In this document: positions 34,284 to 41,859 of the stretch, in pieces
Numbering within the stretch: position 1 is the first letter of the stretch
Layout of the letters: each line of letters opens with the position of its first letter
The notes under the pieces: model-generated
What the model saw: only the letters and a program-made list of their open reading frames with translations
Told to the model about the DNA's origin: nothing
Databases searched by the model: none
Made by a program: the position numbers and the translations under genes
Source: Streptomyces sp. NBC_00572
GTDB taxonomy: Bacteria > Actinomycetota > Actinomycetes > Streptomycetales > Streptomycetaceae
Assembly: GCF_026341815.1 (NCBI RefSeq)
Contig: NZ_JAPENX010000001.1
Coordinates: 4,154,001 to 4,218,000, forward strand
Reading direction: 5' to 3'
Length of the DNA stretch: 64,000 nt

Positions 34284-35351
34284 CTAGAAAAGGACCTTGG
34301 CGAGGGAGAGGGCCCCCTGCCGCCACGGTTCGACACTGGTGACGCCCTCGCTCTTCTTCGCGGGACGGGAGCCGGCCGGGAGCGCGGCGGCGGTGCGCCG
34401 CTGCTCGCGCCACCAGGCGTAGGTGCGCAGGATCGCGTCCTGGTTGGAGTGCTTCGGCCGGAAGCCGAGGACGTCCCTGGCCTTGTCGGTGGAGACGAAG
34501 CTGTCGTCGAGGAGCTTGTGCAGCAGACGGCCGTAGACCGGGGAGAGCCCGGAGCGCTGGAGCAGGCTGAGCGCGGCGAGCGCCGGCTTCGCGGGCATCG
34601 ACCGGACCCGCTTGCCGTGCCCGGCGGCGTCCAGGACGGCCTGGAAGTCCTCCCGGATCGTGCCGAACGAGGTGGCCCCCAGGTTGAACGTGTCGTCGGC
34701 GGTCTCGGCCGGCGCGTCCATCGCGGTGACGACCGCGTCGACGAGGTCGTCCACGTCGAACATCTGGATACGGACGTCGCCGCGGCCCAGGACCGGGAAG
34801 TTCCGGCCCTCCTCCGCCCACTCGAAGAGCATCGCGAACAGGCCCATCCGGCCCGGCCCGAGGAAGGTCTTCGGCCGCAGGATCGGGACGCACATCTCGC
34901 GGCCCCGGAAACGCTCGGCGACCTCCTCGGCCTCCGCCTTGGCGGCGCTGTACGTGTCGACGGGCTCGCGCGGATACTCCTCCGGGGTGGGCACCACCTT
35001 CGGCAGTCCGTACACGGCGGTCGAGGAGATGTGCACGACCCGGGGCACGGCGTTCGCCTCGGCGGCCGTCAGGACCGCCTCCGTACCGCCGACGATCACC
35101 GAGCGGATCATGTCGGCCGGGTAGCTGGGCAGGGCGGCGGCGCAGTGCACCACCACGTCCGCGTCCGCCGTGACCCGCTTCATCGTGACCGCGTCCCGGA
35201 CGTCCGAGACGGTGTGCGTCAGGTTCTCGTGCTCCGTGCGCGGCGCCCTCAGGTCCACACAGTGCACCTGCCGGCCGTCGCCGAGCAGTCGGTCGATCAG
35301 GGTCGAACCGAGCATGCCGGCACCGCCGGTCACCACAATGCGCTCTACCAC
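34284..35351 (-). CDS. NAD-dependent sugar epimerase/dehydratase (extended SDR)
   Basis: 355 residues from GTG 35351. Rossmann motif VVTGGAGMLGSTL near the start, HISSTAVYG and the catalytic YSAAKAE (the Tyr-x3-Lys pair). The 5' end overlaps the aminotransferase stop by seven bases. Extended SDRs epimerise, dehydrate or oxidise nucleotide sugars or lipid-linked sugars; next to an aminotransferase a 4-keto or 2-keto sugar is a fair guess. The last 30 residues are basic and not part of the fold. Confidence 0.87.
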   Translation of the reverse strand: MVERIVVTGGAGMLGSTLIDRLLGDGRQVHCVDLRAPRTEHENLTHTVSDVRDAVTMKRVTADADVVVHCAAALPSYPADMIRSVIVGGTEAVLTAAEANAVPRVVHISSTAVYGLPKVVPTPEEYPREPVDTYSAAKAEAEEVAERFRGREMCVPILRPKTFLGPGRMGLFAMLFEWAEEGRNFPVLGRGDVRIQMFDVDDLVDAVVTAMDAPAETADDTFNLGATSFGTIREDFQAVLDAAGHGKRVRSMPAKPALAALSLLQRSGLSPVYGRLLHKLLDDSFVSTDKARDVLGFRPKHSNQDAILRTYAWWREQRRTAAALPAGSRPAKKSEGVTSVEPWRQGALSLAKVLF

Positions 35352-36775
35352 AGCGACGACACCTTCTCCTTGACGAAACGGGTGAGCAGACGGGGCAGAC
35401 CCTGGGCGAGGGTCTTGTCGAGGCAGTCCAGGAAGAACTCGACCTCGTGCGGCTCGGCGACCAGCGAGGGGGCGACCATCAGCGGGTTGTCGCCGTTGAG
35501 CGTGTAGTACGTGTAGATGCCGTGGTCCCGGTACAGGGCGTTGACCACCGACGAGGTGATGAGCTTGGTGCGGAAGCGCGGGTCCTTCGTCATCGCGCCC
35601 GGCACCAGCTTCGTGACCAGCTCCAGGATCTTCGGGCCCTTGTGCAGGAAGACCCCGTGCAGCGCGCCGTGGCCGCGGACCTCGGCCACCACGTCCGGGT
35701 ACTCCTTGGCGATCCGCTCCAGACCGGGGGCGAGGATCCGCTCGATGTCCCGGGCGCGGGCCGGATAGTCGTCCTCGACGGCCACGTTGACGGCCTCGAT
35801 GGCGGTGACCGCCTCCTCGCCGAAGCCGTAGTAGGTGGTGGACGTCGACTGGAGCAGGGCGTCCGTGAGGTTGTCGTACGCCTTGCGGAAGACCGGCTCG
35901 CGGGCGACGAAGGCGGAGATGGAGGACTTGCCGCCGCCGAAGGACTTCGAGGTGGTGAGGATGTCGGGGACCAGACCCTCGTACCGCATGAAGTGGAAGA
36001 GGGTGCCCGTCTTGCCCCAGCCGGTGTAGATCTCGTCGAAGAGCAGCACGATGTTCTCGGCCGTGCACAACTCCCGCAGCCCGCGCAGGAACTCCTCCGA
36101 GCACTCGTTCATCGTCGACGCCGACAGCGGCTCGATGAGGATCGCGTACACGTCCGACTCGCCCTTGTCGGTACGGAGTTCGGTGACCAGCTTCCGGACC
36201 GAGTCCAGGTCCCCGTACCGGAAGATCCCCACGCCGGGGATGCCGGGGAACTGGAAACCGGACTGGTTCTGGCCGGTCAGGCTGCCCGAGCCGAGCAGCT
36301 TGCCGTGGAAGGAGATGTCGGCCCGCAGCACCCGGGAGCGCCGGCCGCCGTGGAACTTGTACGCCAGCTTGACCGCGCCCTCGACCGCCTCCGCACCGGA
36401 GTTGGGGAAGAACGACATGTTCAGGTCGCCGGGCAGCAGCTCCGCGAGGTTGTGGCCGAGGGCCGCGACGTACGGCGAGAAGTAGGTCTTGTGGACCTCC
36501 ATGCTCTTCCGCTCCTGGAAGCGCTGCCGGGCGGCGAGGATCCGGGGGTGGTTGTGGCCGTGGTTGAGGACCCCGACACCACCGGTGAAGTCGAGCACGC
36601 GGCGGCCGTCGCGCTGGGTGATCCAGACGCCTTCGGCGCTCTCGACGAGCTCCTGGCCGAAGCCGAAGGAGGTCATCAGGGAGACCTGGCTCTTGTTGAC
36701 GTGGTCCTTGTACAGGCCGTGGACCTGCTTCGTCGTCAGCGACTCGCAGTCGTCGACGGAGTACAGCGCGGGCAT
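35345..36775 (-). CDS. Class III PLP aminotransferase
   Basis: 476 residues. The fold-type I motifs are LDFTGGVGVLNHGHNHPRI, FFPNSGAEAVEGAVKLA (PLP phosphate), VLLFDEIYTGWGKTG (PLP aspartate), and TTSKSFGGG with the Schiff-base lysine. Class III enzymes transfer amino groups to terminal aldehydes or ketones (omega-type), unlike the class V/DegT enzymes usual for nucleotide sugars. That fits amination of a primary carbon such as C5 of a pentose, an idea reminiscent of HpnO in hopanoid synthesis. Three bases separate it from the upstream membrane protein gene. Confidence 0.88.
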   Translation of the reverse strand: MPALYSVDDCESLTTKQVHGLYKDHVNKSQVSLMTSFGFGQELVESAEGVWITQRDGRRVLDFTGGVGVLNHGHNHPRILAARQRFQERKSMEVHKTYFSPYVAALGHNLAELLPGDLNMSFFPNSGAEAVEGAVKLAYKFHGGRRSRVLRADISFHGKLLGSGSLTGQNQSGFQFPGIPGVGIFRYGDLDSVRKLVTELRTDKGESDVYAILIEPLSASTMNECSEEFLRGLRELCTAENIVLLFDEIYTGWGKTGTLFHFMRYEGLVPDILTTSKSFGGGKSSISAFVAREPVFRKAYDNLTDALLQSTSTTYYGFGEEAVTAIEAVNVAVEDDYPARARDIERILAPGLERIAKEYPDVVAEVRGHGALHGVFLHKGPKILELVTKLVPGAMTKDPRFRTKLITSSVVNALYRDHGIYTYYTLNGDNPLMVAPSLVAEPHEVEFFLDCLDKTLAQGLPRLLTRFVKEKVSSLW

Positions 36776-36777
36776 GG

Positions 36778-37770
36778 TCAGTCCTTCACGGGGGTCGGTC
36801 GGGTGGGGGGACCCGAACGGTGGGGGAGGGTCAGGAGGAGGGCGGCGCCTCCGACGAGGACCTCGCTGAGCGTGCAGATCACCCGGCTGGCGACGGCGAC
36901 CGCGGTCGCCTCCTGCCAGGGCAGTACGGCGGTCAGCGCCAGGAGCAGCAGGGCCTCGCGGGCACCCCAGCCGTCCGGCAGCACCACCACGAGGCTGGCG
37001 GCGGCCGTGGCCAGGGCGAAGCCGCCCACGCAGACCGGCAGCGCGGTCAATGGCGGCGCGCCGAGCATCACGGCGAGCGCCCACAGGTGCAGCCCGCCGA
37101 CCGCCCAGGAGGCGGTGGCCGAGGCGAGGGCCCGCCGCATGCCCCGGTCGCTCGCCCGGGTGGTGGGCGCCTGCCGCCGGGCGAGCCGGGCGGCGAACGC
37201 CGCCAGATGGTGCAGCAGTCCGGGCCGTGCGGCCCAGGCGACGGTGACCGCGCCCGGCAGGACCAGCCACCAGGCCTCGGCGCCGATCGTCCAGGGCGCG
37301 GCGATCGGGCCCACGGCGAGGCCGGTGAGGACGGCCACGATCAGATTGAGCAGGAAGACGGCGAGCACGACCGGCGCGGACACTCCCGCCGCACCGCCCA
37401 TCCGCAGCTGGGCGAGGACGCCCCAGACCGCCCCCGGCACGTACTTGCCGAGGTAGGAGGTGAAGTAGATCCGGGTCGCGGTCCTGCCGGGCACGCCGGG
37501 CCCGAGGTCGGCGAGGAGGGTCCGCCAGGTGGCCATGGAGAACAGGACGGCGAGGGCGTTGGCGACCAGCGCCGCGAGGAGGTAGGGGACGGAGTCGGGC
37601 CGCAGGACGAGGGCGGCGAGCTCGCCGGCCCGGCCGTACAGGGCGTAGCCGATGCCGGTGACGACGGCGACGGGGAAGAGGACGGGGAGGGCGCGACGGA
37701 GGCGGCCGCGCGGGGCCTTGGCCGTAGGGGGCGTGAGGGGTGTGGTGGCAGGGGCGGCGGTGGTGGTCAT
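36778..37770 (-). CDS. Lysylphosphatidylglycerol-synthase-type membrane protein (flippase-like)
   Basis: 330 residues, about eight helices. Features of the UPF0104/LPG synthase TM family: FTSYLGKYVPGAVWGVLAQ (conserved K-Y-x-P-G) and PDGWGAREALLLLAL. There is no synthetase domain, so it is the bare transport module, as used to flip lipid-linked sugars and lipids. The start MTTTAAPATTPLTPPTAK is low complexity. It lies between the UbiA and aminotransferase genes with gaps of 3 and 8 bases. Confidence 0.85.
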   Translation of the reverse strand: MTTTAAPATTPLTPPTAKAPRGRLRRALPVLFPVAVVTGIGYALYGRAGELAALVLRPDSVPYLLAALVANALAVLFSMATWRTLLADLGPGVPGRTATRIYFTSYLGKYVPGAVWGVLAQLRMGGAAGVSAPVVLAVFLLNLIVAVLTGLAVGPIAAPWTIGAEAWWLVLPGAVTVAWAARPGLLHHLAAFAARLARRQAPTTRASDRGMRRALASATASWAVGGLHLWALAVMLGAPPLTALPVCVGGFALATAAASLVVVLPDGWGAREALLLLALTAVLPWQEATAVAVASRVICTLSEVLVGGAALLLTLPHRSGPPTRPTPVKD

Positions 37771-37778
37771 GTCCGGCC

Positions 37779-38741
37779 TCAGGACCCGAGGTGGCTCAGC
37801 GGCCACGCGCCGGCCAGCAGCGCCGACCAGAGCAGGGCGTTGGAGACGGTCATCCGGTCGCTGAACAGGGCCCGCGAGGGGTTGCCGCCACCCGCGTCGA
37901 CCACGAGCAGCTGCAGGTAGCGGGCGAGTCCGAAGAGGGCGAAGGGGGCGGTGAGCACCGCGACCAGCGGCCCGTGCGCGCCGAAGACCGGGCTGTCCTG
38001 CACCTGCAGGACGTAGCTGACCGCCGTGAGCACCGCGGTGAAGGCGAGCAGCTGGTCGAGGAAGCCGAGGGTGTAGCCGCGCAGCGCGGGCCGGTGCAGC
38101 ACCCCGCCGACCGCCATCTCGTGGCGCCGCTTGCCCAGGATCAGCAGCAGGCACAGGGAGAAGACACAGAGGGTGAGCCAGCTCGGCACCGGGTTCCCCG
38201 AGGCCAGGCAGCCCTGGGCGAGGCGCAGGACGAAACCGAGGGCGACGATGAAGACGTCGAGCAGCGGGACGTGCTTGAGCCCCTTGCTGTACGCGGCGTT
38301 GAGCGCGATGTACGCGGCGACCGGCCACCAGTCGACGAGCGCGGCCGTTCCGGTGAGCACCGTGAGGCCGACCGTCGCCACGAGGAGGACGGCGAGGGCG
38401 GCGGCGAAGGAGACGGCGGTCGCGACGCCGATCCGTCCGGCGGCGATCGGACGGTGCCGCTTCTCCGGGTGGCGGCGGTCGCGGTCCCGGTCGCCGATGT
38501 CGTTGACCAGGTAGATCAGCGCGGAGGCGAGGGTGAAGACACCGATCGCGGCGAGGGCTCCGGCGAGCGCGGCGCCGTCGAGGTGGGGTGCGCCGAGCAG
38601 GCCGAGGGGGACGACGACCAGGTTCTTCGTCCACTGTCCCGGGCGGACGAGGGAGGTGAGATCGGCGAGGCGACTGGGAGGACGGGAGGCCGGCGGGCGG
38701 GCCGTCGGCGCCTGTCGGCCGGTGAGCGTGGGCGTGGCCAT
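37779..38741 (-). CDS. UbiA-type prenyltransferase (decaprenyl-phosphate phosphoribosyltransferase-like)
   Basis: 320 residues, about nine helices. The first prenyl-diphosphate/metal motif is LVNDIGDRDRDRRHPEKRHR, the pattern NDxxDxDxD then KxxRP seen in DPPR synthases (Rv3806c type). The second is YSKGLKHVPLLDVFIV. DPPR synthase puts 5-phosphoribose on polyprenyl phosphate, the first step to arabinofuranose donors. Here no DprE1/E2 pair is found, so the ribose may take another route. Preceded by 43 bases after the GT2 at 38785. Confidence 0.88.
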   Translation of the reverse strand: MATPTLTGRQAPTARPPASRPPSRLADLTSLVRPGQWTKNLVVVPLGLLGAPHLDGAALAGALAAIGVFTLASALIYLVNDIGDRDRDRRHPEKRHRPIAAGRIGVATAVSFAAALAVLLVATVGLTVLTGTAALVDWWPVAAYIALNAAYSKGLKHVPLLDVFIVALGFVLRLAQGCLASGNPVPSWLTLCVFSLCLLLILGKRRHEMAVGGVLHRPALRGYTLGFLDQLLAFTAVLTAVSYVLQVQDSPVFGAHGPLVAVLTAPFALFGLARYLQLLVVDAGGGNPSRALFSDRMTVSNALLWSALLAGAWPLSHLGS

Positions 38742-38784
38742 GAACGGGCTCCTGTGGGGAGGGGCGTACGGAGGTCGGCGGTGG

Positions 38785-39825
38785 TCATCCGGTGAGGGAG
38801 GTGGGAGAAGCGGCGGCGGACGCGGTGGCTTGTGGACGGCGGCGCACGCTGGGACCGAAGTCCGGTTCGGTGAGCCAGCGGACGGTGCCGCGCGCCGCGC
38901 CGAGCGCGATCGCCTGGTGCAGCACGAAGTGGACGGCGGTGAAGTAGAGGAGGAAGCCGGGGCCGCGGGTCCGGAGCGCGAACCGGCTCAGACCGGGATC
39001 GGCGCAGGCGAAGACCAGCGCGCACAGGGCCGGGACCAGCAGCAGCCACGGTGTGAGCAGGCCGAGGAGGAGGGTGGGGAGGGTGAGCGCGGCGGCGAGG
39101 ACGCCGAGCGGCCGGTTGGCGGTGAGGCCGCCCTCCCGCAGCTGCCCGAGCGCCGCGATGAGCAGTTGCGAGCGCCGGTACTGCTCCCGGAGCATCGCCC
39201 CGAGCCGGTCGACGTCGTCGTGCCGGCCGCGGATCGCCTCGGTCATCAGGATCCGGTGGGTCCGGACGAGCCGGCCGCTGTACTCGACGTCCTCCGAGTC
39301 CCGGAGGTTCTCGTCGAAGGGGCCGGTCGCCTCGAAGACCTCCTTGCGGATCGCGCCGAGGGCGAAGAACGCGGTGCGGACCTCGCCGGCGGCGCGGCGG
39401 CGCCAGAAGTGGGCGTGCAGGGCGTGGTAGCGCTCCACGGGCCCGTCGTCGAAGAGCGGTTCGGGGTCGAGCACCCCGTGGACACAGCCGAGACCGGGGT
39501 CGTCCCGGAGCAGGTCGGCGGCGTTCGCGAGGGCCTCGGGGTGGAGGGCCGTGTCGGAGTCGAGGAAGAAGAGGATCTCGCCGCGGGCGGCGGCCGCCCC
39601 GAGGTTCCGGGCGGCGGACACTCCGCTGTTGTGGGGGTTGGCGATCAGCACGACGTCGAACTCCCGGGCGATGTCCCGGGACCTGTCGGTGCTCGCGTCG
39701 TCGACGACGATGACGTCGAGGGGGGCGTGGGTCTGGGCGAAGACCGAGGTCAGACAGGCGTGGAGGGTCTTCTCGTAGTTGTAGTTGGGGATGACGACGG
39801 ACACGCTGGGACGAGCCCTGGACAT
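38785..39825 (-). CDS. Membrane GT2 glycosyltransferase, copy 1
   Basis: 346 residues. VSVVIPNYNYEKTL, VIVVDDASTDRS and FLDSDTALHP give the GT-A core; the C-terminal third has hydrophobic helices (LLGLLTPWLLLVPALCALVF). It shares the NYNY start and overall plan with the GT2 at 33228, so the operon carries two paralogues that may act in turn. Acceptor and donor are unknown. Confidence 0.88.
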   Translation of the reverse strand: MSRARPSVSVVIPNYNYEKTLHACLTSVFAQTHAPLDVIVVDDASTDRSRDIAREFDVVLIANPHNSGVSAARNLGAAAARGEILFFLDSDTALHPEALANAADLLRDDPGLGCVHGVLDPEPLFDDGPVERYHALHAHFWRRRAAGEVRTAFFALGAIRKEVFEATGPFDENLRDSEDVEYSGRLVRTHRILMTEAIRGRHDDVDRLGAMLREQYRRSQLLIAALGQLREGGLTANRPLGVLAAALTLPTLLLGLLTPWLLLVPALCALVFACADPGLSRFALRTRGPGFLLYFTAVHFVLHQAIALGAARGTVRWLTEPDFGPSVRRRPQATASAAASPTSLTG

Positions 39826-39888
39826 GGGGGTTCCTCGGGAGGGCGTTCGGGGGACGGCGGCGTGTGGGGGCGCTTCGGAGCAGGCGCT

Positions 39889-40167
39889 TCAGAGCAGCCG
39901 GAAGTCCGCGATGTGGTGGCGGGAGAGCTCGGGGGAGTGGCCGAGGAGGCGCCGGCAGAGCAGCAGCGCGTGGCCGACGGCTTCGATCTCGTCGGGGCCC
40001 CGGATGTAGAGGGCCAGGCGGACCGTTCGGTCGAGAACCAGCGCCCGCGCGGACTCGAAACGGTCCTGCGGACGGGCGACGCGGTGCAGCGTCTCGACGA
40101 GGAGTGCGGCGGACGGGGCCGGTGGGGGGTCGGTGTCCGGGGCGGGGTCGTCGTCCGATGCCCTCAT
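39889..40167 (-). CDS. Small protein of unknown function in the glycan operon
   Basis: 92 residues from ATG 40167. Codon use has the strong third-position GC of real genes. The start is polar (MRASDDDPAPDTDPPPAP); the rest is a compact alpha/beta stretch (LVETLHRVARPQDRFESAR, EIEAVGHALLLCRRLLG). In-frame sequence before the ATG would encode a membrane helix, so a longer, non-canonically started form is possible. No family recognised. Confidence 0.55.
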   Translation of the reverse strand: MRASDDDPAPDTDPPPAPSAALLVETLHRVARPQDRFESARALVLDRTVRLALYIRGPDEIEAVGHALLLCRRLLGHSPELSRHHIADFRLL

Positions 40168-40193
40168 CGAGATGCCGACGAGGTAGATGACGA

Positions 40194-40394
40194 TCAGCCC
40201 CAGGAGAAGCCGTCGTCGTCGGCGGTGGTCCCCGCGGCCGCGACCGTCGTTCCGCCGTCGGTGACACCCGCTCCGTCGGACGCCGGGTCCGCCGCAAGGA
40301 CGAGGGTCAGCGCGGCCGCGGCGGGGACGAGCAGGGCGAGGGCGGGGCGAACCTGAATGTGGGCGAAAGCGGCGAAACGGGTGGCGCTGAGCAT
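40194..40394 (-). CDS. Small single-helix membrane or exported protein
   Basis: 66 residues. One hydrophobic helix (VRPALALLVPAAAALTLVLAA) is followed by a Gly/Thr/Asp-rich tail ending DDDGFSWG. RBS AGGAAGG lies about nine bases before ATG 40394. It is the first gene of the 12-kb run and may be a membrane organiser or a cleaved peptide. No family recognised. Confidence 0.55.
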   Translation of the reverse strand: MLSATRFAAFAHIQVRPALALLVPAAAALTLVLAADPASDGAGVTDGGTTVAAAGTTADDDGFSWG

Positions 40395-40651
40395 GGCGGA
40401 ACTGCCTTCCTGGCGATACGGACGGGGCTTGCCGGGGGTGGGTCTCCCTGCGCCGCTCCCGGGCTCTTCCGGGCGGCTCCGACAGGTCCAAGACTGGCGC
40501 GCCGGGGGTGCCCCGTCACCGGAAAACGGCTGGCGCCAACCGCGTGGCCGTTAGGAGCCAGTCCGTACGCACGGCCGCCGCGCGCCGCTGATCAGGGGGT
40601 TTCCGGGAGGCGTCACGTTCCGGCCAGGCGGAAGGTGCCGGGCGGCCGTCA
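40395..40651. other. Non-coding region before the glycan operon
   Basis: No gene is supported here. The promoter of the leftward 12-kb operon should lie in this stretch, but no convincing -35/-10 pair stands out. It continues into the tandem repeat at 40652 and the dasR terminator at 40759. Confidence 0.5.
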
Positions 40652-40752
40652 TCTCGCCGTACGGCACCGGAGTCTCTGTACGGCCGCTGTGGTCTCCCCG
40701 TACGGCACCGGGGTCTGCGTACGACCTCCGTGGTCTCCCCTACGGCCTCCGG
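40652..40752. repeat. Tandem 41-base repeat between dasR and the glycan operon
   Basis: Two full 41-base units (40652-40692 and 40693-40733) and a partial third share TCTC-C-CCGTACGGCACCGG followed by GTCT-GTACG and end CCGCTGTGG or CCTCCGTGG. The units differ at about seven positions. They contain the palindrome CCGTACGG, so each can form a small hairpin. Function unknown. Confidence 0.75.
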
Positions 40753-40758
40753 AAACGC

Positions 40759-40792
40759 CGAACGGCCGCACCCGGAGGGGTGCGGCCGTTCG
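40759..40792. terminator. Terminator after dasR
   Basis: CGAACGGCCGCACC (40759-40772) pairs perfectly with GGTGCGGCCGTTCG (40779-40792) around six bases, just past the dasR stop on the minus strand. Confidence 0.85.
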
Positions 40793-40809
40793 GGTCCCTT
40801 GCGAAAGGC

Positions 40810-41574
40810 TCAGCCGTTGGGCCGCTTCAGGCGCGCCACGAACTTGTACCGGTCGCCGCGGTAGACCGACCGCACCCACTCGACCGGCTCGCCCTGGGCG
40901 TCCAGCGAGTGGCGGGAGAGCATCAGCATCGGCAGGCCCACGTCCGTGCCGAGCAGTCCGGCCTCGCGCGGGGTGGCGAGGGAGGTCTCGATGGTCTCCT
41001 CGGCCTCGGCGAGGTGCACGTCGTACACCTCGGCGAGTGCGGTGTACAACGAGGTGTACTTCACAAGCGAACGCCGCAGCGCGGGGAAGCGCTTTGCGGA
41101 GAGATGGGTGGTTTCGATCGCCATCGGCTCGCCGCTCGCGAGGCGCAGCCGCTCGATGCGGAGCACCCGTCCGCCGGCCGAGATGTCGAGCAGCCCGGCG
41201 AGCGTGTCGTCGGCGGTGACATAGCCGATGTCGAGGAGCTGCGAGGTGGGCTCCAGGCCCTGGGCGCGCATGTCCTCCGTGTAGGAGGTGAGTTGCAGGG
41301 CCTGGGAGACCTTGGGCTTGGCCACGAAGGTGCCCTTGCCCTGGATGCGCTCCAGCCGGCCCTCGACGACCAGCTCCTGGAGGGCCTGGCGCACGGTGGT
41401 GCGCGAGGTGTCGAACTCGGCGGCGAGTGTGCGCTCCGGAGGGACCGGCGTGCCGGGCGGCAGGGTCTCCGTCATGTCGAGCAAATGCCGCTTCAGTCGG
41501 TAGTACTTGGGCACGCGCGCGGTACGGGTGGGTGCCCCACCTTCCGTCTCCGTGCTGCCCGCGTCCGTGGCCAT
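40810..41574 (-). CDS. dasR: GntR/HutC-family global regulator DasR
   Basis: 254 residues from ATG 41574, the known DasR length. Winged helix: PKYYRLKRHLLDM, LAAEFDTSRTTVRQALQELV, RIQGKGTFVA. The C-terminal UTRA domain (about 90-250) binds glucosamine-6-phosphate or GlcNAc-6-phosphate, which releases it from dre sites. DasR links chitin and GlcNAc use with development and antibiotic production. It is divergent from dasA, and two dre-like sites lie between them. Confidence 0.95.
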   Translation of the reverse strand: MATDAGSTETEGGAPTRTARVPKYYRLKRHLLDMTETLPPGTPVPPERTLAAEFDTSRTTVRQALQELVVEGRLERIQGKGTFVAKPKVSQALQLTSYTEDMRAQGLEPTSQLLDIGYVTADDTLAGLLDISAGGRVLRIERLRLASGEPMAIETTHLSAKRFPALRRSLVKYTSLYTALAEVYDVHLAEAEETIETSLATPREAGLLGTDVGLPMLMLSRHSLDAQGEPVEWVRSVYRGDRYKFVARLKRPNG

Positions 41575-41731
41575 GGCCTGCCTTCCCGACTCCTGTGCTG
41601 CTGCCGTCACCGGCTCCTCCGTCTGTCGCGGCTCACATGGTGGCACGGACCGGTCACGGGTCGTCGCCCTCCCTCAGGTGTCGGTCCGATAACGGACGCG
41701 ACTGCCCTTCTTATACACCCTTGACACCCCT

Positions 41732-41747
41732 AAAGGTCTAGGCCAAG
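41732..41747. promoter_or_regulatory. dre-like site 1 upstream of dasA
   Basis: AAAGGTCTAGGCCAAG matches the DasR consensus A(C/G)TGGTCTAGACCA(C/G)T in its core (about 11 of 16) and lies eight bases from the stronger site 2. Confidence 0.65.
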
Positions 41748-41755
41748 CTCCGGGT

Positions 41756-41771
41756 ACTGGTCTAAACCATT
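41756..41771. promoter_or_regulatory. dre site 2 upstream of dasA
   Basis: ACTGGTCTAAACCATT fits the DasR consensus at about 14 of 16 positions. It lies 88 bases before the dasA start, in the place known for DasR control of dasABC. Confidence 0.9.
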
Positions 41772-41859
41772 AAAGACCAGGTCCCAGCCCCACGAGCACT
41801 ACCCGACGTATGTCTTCGCGCGGTGGGCAGGGGTTGCAGGCATCCCTGAGGAGGGTGGC

